A DNA stretch of 64,000 nt from Rhynchonema sp. JSB1_4 (taxonomy: Eukaryota > Nematoda > Chromadorea > Monhysterida > Xyalidae), in contig JASAMV010001689.1 of assembly GCA_030248065.1 (NCBI GenBank), positions 83,181 to 147,180 on the forward strand. Direction: 5' to 3'. The notes beneath the pieces were generated by a model. It saw only the letters and a program-made list of their open reading frames with translations, was not told the DNA's origin and searched no databases. Within the stretch, counting starts at the first letter, position 1. Every line of letters starts with the position of its first letter. Both the position numbers and the translations under genes were made by a program. Shown piece after piece: positions 57,806 through 64,000 of this stretch.

Positions 57806-59456
57806 GTTTGGCCAATAACTCCCTCAAGCGGAGGTATATTATAAAATTTCCGAATAATTCCCAAGGGATGTTTATTTGGGACAAGCTTATTTTTGGAAAA
57901 ATTACTCATGTTTTGATGTTTATAACTCGCCGTGTAATACTCGCCGACTCAAAAGAAACGATGTAAGGTTTGCCCTAGAATGCGTTGTACGGACAAAAGC
58001 AAGACACAACTACATGTACTCTGCCCGGCTCGGTTAATTGGCATTCTCCGATATGTCTTTACCACGTTTGTGAGCTGGATATTTAGAGTCATAGCAACGT
58101 GCGTTACGTTGCTGCTTTCCAATTTAATGCAAGCTTACTATTGACGCACGAATTGTTTACCACATTCGACGAATCTTCGTTTCTGCTGTAGGCAGCGTAG
58201 GTAGTTCTTGGGTGGGGGTCCACTTGACCCCTTGCCCGTCTCCGAGTACACAAGCTGCCCCAGTTTTGCATAGACAATAAGCCTGTTAAATTTTTGAACA
58301 AATGTGTCCAGTACCCTTCATTGGCACTATACTGCACAGTCCAAAAAGAGGCCATTTCTACCTCATAATTTTTCCTGATTTTGGGTTTTCCCTGCCCCAA
58401 GGGCACGCTTATTCGCCATCTTGGACATGCAGTATAACTGCGCAGTCATACTTTTTGATTAGTTTTGAGGACAACTCTTTTCTTCAATATACTCCAGCCG
58501 TACCAGCTTAAATTACCAAGTCGCAAGGCAGGTGAAAAATATGTATGTATACGTGCATAGGTGACTGGCAGCTGTCGCCAAAAAAGAAACAACAACCCAA
58601 ACAATGCACGAGACGGACGAGAATCTATATCTGTTTCAAGACGCAGCGGCCCACGCGAGACCAATAGCAACGACCAAAGATTTTAGTGCTGCTGCTGGAC
58701 AAGCAATAACGCAACAACGACACCAAAGATGCAAGCCCCATTTACAGGTCTACAAAAGACTTAGAAAATCGAAATGAAATGAGAATAAATAAAAAATAAC
58801 AGTTCATGGGATAACAATACAAATTCGATTGATACAATCGAAACAACATTTGTGTTGTAATTAGAAAGATGAATGAGCCTGCATTCCAGTAATCGTAGCG
58901 GACTTGTCGCATTCGTTGCGTACGTCCAGGGTATTCAATCGTTTGGCCCGAGTGGTCGATTGACCGTAATTGCGGTCCGATTGACCAAATGTTCGGCTCG
59001 ACAGGTCGGAATGACCGTCGGCCTGTTTCGATGGCTGGCCAGTTGGTCCGAAAGGCTAAACGGTTTGCCTGACTGACCTTTTCGTTCGCCCGAATGGTCT
59101 GCGTGACCATTGGCTGATGTCGAATGGAACGCGCCTCCGACGATCGGATCCGTCTTTGACAGCTCGTCTCGTCGAGGAACGGAGGGCGATGTCGAACGGG
59201 GCATGTCAGCAGCGGTCGGATTCGTCTTGGACAACTCGTCGCACTGCTACAGTATATGGCGTACGGCATCTGGGATTAGTTTCTTGAATCTGTAAGCTCT
59301 GGAAAAGCTGAAAGTACAGTCAGGTTGATTAGTACACGGGTTTATGTATGAAGCATGCAATAGGACGTCTCACAAACCAAAAACCAACGTGGGACGAAGT
59401 CAACCTGCGTTAATTGATTGATGGGAGACGTACGGCCTTTTTACAGAGGAGCAAGT
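57806..59456. other. no gene seen; degenerate short repeats
   Basis: 58880-59200 holds diverged ~20-bp repeats of the type 'CGATTGACCGTAATTGCGGTC' and 'CGAATGGTCTGCGTGACCAT', which keep frames open on both strands. The rest is unremarkable AT-rich DNA with no exon that I could support. Confidence 0.5.
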
Positions 59457-60224
59457 CGAGGGTATCGTGAAAAAAATGACCAAGCGCCAAATAATTTTTT
59501 CGAGAAAAACGGGTTTGAAATGTATTTCGCTCTACTTTCAAATTTAGTGCTTTTCAGTGGCTGATTCTTATCAAAGCGACGTAACAGAAGGCACTCTATA
59601 ACTTGCGATGAAAAACTCCACTTGAAACATCAGTTTCAATCGAAAATCAAACAATATGGTGCTTGGTTATTTTTCTTTTTTGTAAAAAGTGGCCATGTCA
59701 CTTGGCGCAGCCGTTCCTCTGGGTAAAAAATGACCAAGCGACATTGCTTCTCTTCCATTCGTTTTCACTTCATGAAAGATTGATGGGCGGAACCCTGACG
59801 ATGTTTTGACATTCACCCATGATCATCAGAATTTCGCAGCATAATTTTGCAGAAAATAAAATGCACCAAAAGTGTGCAAGGCCGATGCTTTTTGGCCAAT
59901 CCCTTGCACGAATGAAACTGCCATTCATTTGCCAATCAATGCGAGAATACGAGCCTAATATTGACGTGGCAGAAACAATACATTTTCATCCAGGATTCAC
60001 ATTAATCAAAAAAAATCTGAAAAAATTAAAAGATGAGTTCCTGGGCGGCGTCGAGCACACTTACTTTAAGTCAGCAGGCCAACATGCAACCGCTGCGCTA
60101 CGTGTCAGCTGGCCAGGCGGGTGATAAACAGTGTGATAAACTTAGCTGTGTGTGTGTGTAGCGCGCGTGGTGCACTCCAGTAATCCACATCCACACACGC
60201 TATGATTCTTTGTGCATGGTGATA

Positions 60225-60790
60225 ACAAGAAAGAAAAATGCCCCAAGGGGCATAAAAGAAATATGGTTCCCTGGCTGACTGGCATAAAAGAACGATACTA
60301 GCTTGCACCACTTTGCTGATGTTTCATTAGGCACTGGAATAAACGTAAGTGTGTTCTGAGCTGTTTGATACCGAAACAGTAGACATTGAACCATATTCCC
60401 GGCGCGTGCTGTCTTGCCACCAGAGACACAGGGCACGGAGATATTGAAAGATTGCAATATTCTCTTTATTTCTCTCCTTGTTGAACCATCGTGCGCAGCC
60501 GAAGACTGCACAGTTACCGTCGTGAGGTTGAAAAGAAGAAACAGTTGCCTAAATATGTGGGTTTGCACGAAAGTTTCGATATCGGCTGGGTGTTGATTCA
60601 AAAGAGTTCGCGCCGGGAATATGGTTCAATGTCTACTGTTTCGGTATCAAACAGCTCAGAACACACTTACGTTTATTCCAGTGCCTAATGAAACATCAGC
60701 AAAGTGGTGCAAGCTAGTATCGTTCTTTTATGCCAGTCAGCCAGGGAACCATATTTCTTTTATGCCCCTTGGGGCATTTTTCTTTCTTGT
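60225..60790. mobile_element. fold-back element nested in the 4-kb element
   Basis: The arm 60225-60406 (ACAAGAAAGAAAAATGCCCC ... TATTCCCGGCGCG) returns inverted at 60609-60790 with essentially no mismatch. The 200-bp centre is unique. The same 60-residue frame read from both arms on opposite strands is produced by the inversion. Confidence 0.88.
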
Positions 60791-60950
60791 GTCGTTCTTT
60801 TATATCGCGCAAGCGCCAAACAGAGAACCCGGGATAAATCAGCCACAGAAAGTTTTCAGTTCCGGCAAGCAATGGTTCTAACTAAGAAAATGTCGACCAT
60901 CAGACTTTTCTCAAGTAATCAACGCACATGAGCGCAATGAGGTGTGGGGG

Positions 60951-61480
60951 TTAGTTTAAGGATGCTGTACTTTTTGGCAGGATATATGAGTCGGTGGTTA
61001 TCGTGACATAAGGCCAATTTTGTGTTTCGATTTCACTATGGGGTTCTAACAATGGAGACACGCTTGTGTCTGCGTCTTCACCCACCACTGAAACAAAACC
61101 AACGCAGTGCCCCACGCGCATGTCCATGCTTTTGAGGAACATGGTAACTTGTCAAGTTATTTATTTTTTTTAATTTACCGCCAGGTATGTATTTGACACC
61201 CTAGGTACCATCATTTATAGCGCACTGATTGCGCATCGTCTCAGAGAATGGCACTTGTTGGTTTAGTACCAAGCAAAGCTGTGCAATGAACTTCCATGCA
61301 ACCTGTCCCTTCAGCTTCAGCAACGAAATAAGTGTCAAACATCAGTCTCCAGATTGCTTTGGTGTTGGCCGCTGCATCTGATCTTGGATTCAATGTTACG
61401 TAAAAACTACTATTTAACTTTCCCACGAAAGTCAAATTATACATGCGGAAAAAGCTTCGAATGTTAGAGAGCAACAGCAA
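60951..61480 (-). CDS. possible exons of unknown protein inside the 4-kb element
   Basis: Two minus-strand open segments look like natural protein: 61241-61480 (SSFYVTLNPRSDAAANTKAI, then AEAEGTGCMEVHCTALLG) and 60951-61142 (HCVGFVSVVGEDADTSVSPL). They could be exons of a cargo gene or of a degraded transposon protein. No motif of a known transposase (DDE, CCHC) is visible, and the splice link between them was not established. Confidence 0.3.
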
Positions 61481-61663
61481 TTTTAATTAACAAGTTGATA
61501 TCTTGTGGGTATTTTATCATGAATGACATCACAGCGCATAAACTGCGAACCGCACCTGTGCTTAATAATTAATCTCAAATAAAAACACGAAAAAAACTGA
61601 AAAATGTTAATCAGAATTCATTAAAAGTTAGTAAGATAAAACAAAGTTAGCTGCGCGCGTGAA

Positions 61664-61737
61664 TGTTTGAACCCGCGGCCTTTCATCTTCAGTGCTGCAC
61701 GTTATACCGCTCGGACATCGCTTCGCCAATCTCCTTC
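61664..61737 (-). ncRNA. tRNA-like sequence, probably a tRNA-derived repeat
   Basis: On the minus strand GATGTCCGAGCGGTATAACG resembles an A box of Ser/Leu-type tRNAs, and CGCGGGTTCAAACATTC contains a B box (GGTTCAAAC). The spacing is tRNA-like. The acceptor stem does not pair well by eye, so a pseudogene or SINE head is more likely than a functional tRNA. Confidence 0.4.
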
Positions 61738-61789
61738 ACAAGCTTTACTACATATGTAACTACGCGTGCATTGCTGCATTGCCTGTTGT

Positions 61790-61860
61790 GCTGGCTGCCT
61801 GTGTGTGTGTGTGCTGGCTGCCTGCCTGTGTGTGTGTGCTGGCTGGCTGGCTGTGTGTTG
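61790..61860. repeat. GTGTG/GCTGGCTGCCTG microsatellite
   Basis: Alternating (GT)n and GCTGGCTGCCTG blocks, about 70 bp, explain the Cys-rich frames in this region. Confidence 0.85.
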
Positions 61861-63416
61861 TGGGTAATACATTGTGCGCTTTATCAATCAGGCAACTGCG
61901 TAGCGTGCACTAATGCATTGTTGTGTGTGTCTGAGCGTCCATTATGGCTCTTTTTGAGCTGAAAAACATTTAACCAATTGGAATTAATATATGTTTGACG
62001 TAACAACGATTAAAAACACATATAACCGCTGATTTTGGCTTTAGAACCATACTTTCTGTACAAAAAGTCATGGTCTGGAACCGTTCATACTAAAAGTTAC
62101 GAACTCGGCGATAGCACCACCGTGTTTCTCGAGTGCGAAAACCACATAAACAACTTTAATAGTTCTGGTAACCCAACTTTTCGGCGAAATTTTACATCGG
62201 GAAGCACACTTTACATACAAAAAGTCGTGGTCATGGTCTGGAACCGGTCTCAGTCGTGGAGTTACGAAGTCAGCGATAGCACCATCGTGTTTCTCGTGTG
62301 CGAAAACCCTATATGCGATATTAACATTTCTGGTGTTCAGTAACGTCTGGGCCCTGACTACTCTTTTGTGGAAAAAAAAAGGGAAAGAACGTTTTTACAA
62401 AAATTTCAACTGTATCTTGCCCGCGATCGCGCGAGTGGGCACGCAGCGGAATGAAATTTTGTGTGGACCTAGAAGTCCACGCCGTACAAGTTGTGTGCAA
62501 GTTTGGGCTTCTCAAGTTAAGTCTTGTGAAAATGGCGTGAGTTTAAATTTTTCAACTCACGCAATATAAGGAATCAACCATATGTCGCTTAGCATTACCA
62601 TGCTAGCTCCGATAGCATTACCATGCTAGCTCCGATACAGTCAACAATGTTGACTCAACACTGTTTCTCCTTGAAAAATCAGGATACTGAGATTGCAGTC
62701 ACAATACAGCCATAGCAGTCGTAGTTCAGTGAAACGAAAATATGAACTGGGGAATTTTTAAACGGACATAAATTAGGTTGTCATAAAAACGTCACTTGCC
62801 AAAAGTGAAAAAAATATGGTGTTGTACCAACATCGGACAAAATTCGTCAACTGTCCACAAGTTCTCAAAAGGCATAATTTAGTGGGTTGTACGGATGTTA
62901 GTGCATTTTTTAATATTTTTGTCCGCTGTTGGTGTCACACCTTATTCTTAAAAATGTTTTTAAAAAGTAACCCAAATTCAAAAAATGCAAGGTTTCAGCG
63001 CATTCGATGACATTGTATTTTTTGTCCGATGTTAGTACAACATCCTAATTTCAGTCCCAATTTGCGAAACACGCCCGGCATCGAAATCAACATGATCGAT
63101 TTTGCATTTTCTTCATTCCCCAGATAAATTCTGCTGAAAACAGGTCAATTTGGCGCTTGGTCATTTTTTGCCCCGAAGAAGGGCTTCGCCAAGTGCCATG
63201 GTCACTTTTCACAAAAAAAGAAAATGTGACCAAGCGCCAAAAATTCTCGGGTGGCGCTTGGTCATTTTTTCAAACGCTCATAACTCTATATTTAAAGGAC
63301 GTTTCCGAGTCAAATTTGTGGTGGGAGACAAGAAGAGGCCCTGAACTAAAATACGTCGTCGTTAGTGGGGGTTGGCCCTTTCGTGGCGCTTGGTCACTTT
63401 TTTCACGATACCCTCG

Positions 63417-64000
63417 AAGTGTCAACTGTGTAGGCGGAGAATTGGAATCTAACTATGAATAATGTTGACTGCTTATGTATATAATTTGGGACGTAGTGCT
63501 AAGGATAAAAACCATACACACATGGTGCAGATTAGAGAAGCTAGATAGCTACAACACGCAAATAGATAAAAGTTTGCCATTCGATATCGATACACGTAAC
63601 GCGGAGGGACTTATAATCTCTTGATAGCGCGGTCGCTAATCAAACAGTAGAAACGGTTTTACGAACACAGTCACGTATGGGAACATGAACCGAACTGCTC
63701 GTTTACGTAAGTTGACTCTGTCTGCAAGCGCGGTGCTTTCCGGACTGAGTTCAAACTGACCAATCAAAGTACCGGTGTACTTATGTTCCTCAGCTGTGTT
63801 TCTTCACGCGATATATACTCAGCGATTCGGATAAGTGCGCGTTTGCGTGAACGCTAACCATGAAGATTCCTGGATATCTTCTTGCTCATGCCGCTAACTT
63901 ACCAAGTTCCAATAAAGAAGAGACTAAGTTCATCGCAAACAATCCTTGAATAACCATCGATGTTCGCCTTTTCATCCACCGGACCAAAAGAGAAACAGCT
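63417..64000. other. no gene seen
   Basis: Right flank of the 4-kb element. A short frame at 63861-63950 (MKIPGYLLAHAANLPSSNKE) starts with ATG and ends near an AATAAAG-like signal. It is too short and isolated to call. Confidence 0.45.

Larger units (their letters stand above)
59457..63416. mobile_element. ~4-kb TIR element with AAGT target duplication
   Basis: The termini CGAGGGTATCGTGAAAAAAA and its near-perfect complement extend for about 33 bp to TGACCAAGCGCC. A 4-bp direct repeat AAGT is at 59453-59456 and 63417-63420. The subterminal regions repeat the motif GACCAAGCGCC several times on both strands (59698-59745, 63155-63270), like binding sites for a transposase. No recognisable transposase is inside; the interior carries a fold-back, a tRNA-like sequence and two possible exons. 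The superfamily is undetermined. Confidence 0.75.

Noticed and set aside
60200..60881. 133-aa minus-strand frame and matching plus-strand frame
   Set aside because: Mostly the arms of the nested fold-back at 60225-60790.

Overview
The window is eukaryotic nuclear DNA, most likely from a nematode or another small-genome invertebrate. Genes are split into many short exons, acceptors are mostly TTTCAG/TTTTCAG, introns are short, and repeats are dense. There is no operon structure, Shine-Dalgarno signal or CRISPR array. All exon models were assembled by eye from splice sites, reading phase and protein motifs, so small boundary errors are expected.

Layout. At 1-1.4 kb there is a nest of hAT-type non-autonomous transposons. 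At 1.4-4.8 kb, on the plus strand, lies the 5' half of a kinesin-associated protein (KAP3) gene whose C-terminal half is not seen. At 5.7-28.9 kb, on the plus strand, lies one very long gene of about 67 exons and about 3,500 codons that can be read without interruption. In order it encodes basic exons, a triplicated three-exon Cys-rich (zinc-type) module, acidic linkers, a DUF6570-like region, a Helitron Rep (HUH/Y2) domain, a PIF1-type helicase and a C-terminal ubiquitin-specific protease (USP) with an apparently intact Cys/His/Asp triad and zinc fingers. At 29.3-48.1 kb, all on the minus strand and convergent with it, lie an unidentified beta-rich protein gene, an RPA70-like gene, an RPA32-like gene, a small acidic coiled-coil gene, an unidentified Cys-rich protein gene (395 aa) and a gene with a C2H2 finger and a SUMO-interaction-like motif. 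At 48-50 kb there are hAT-type elements. At 51-64 kb there are large fold-back and TIR elements and the first three transmembrane segments of a rhodopsin-like GPCR gene (minus strand).

How the parts may work together (inference). The Helitron protein supplies nicking and joining (Rep) and unwinding (helicase), and the neighbouring RPA70-like and RPA32-like genes could coat the single strand made by rolling-circle replication. A USP fused to Rep-helicase could protect the transposition complex from ubiquitin-dependent turnover. RPA70 genes are known from some Helitrons; I do not know of one that carries a USP or an RPA32. I could not find Helitron termini, so whether all minus-strand genes belong to the same element is open. 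Coding frames are intact although nearly every intron has been invaded by MITEs, which fits long-term selection or domestication as well as it fits an active giant Helitron.

The repeat content is unusually legible: several hAT-type MITEs with 8-bp target duplications (some nested), a pair of TA-flanked elements, long fold-backs, an ~80-bp dispersed element seen in intron after intron, and minisatellites.
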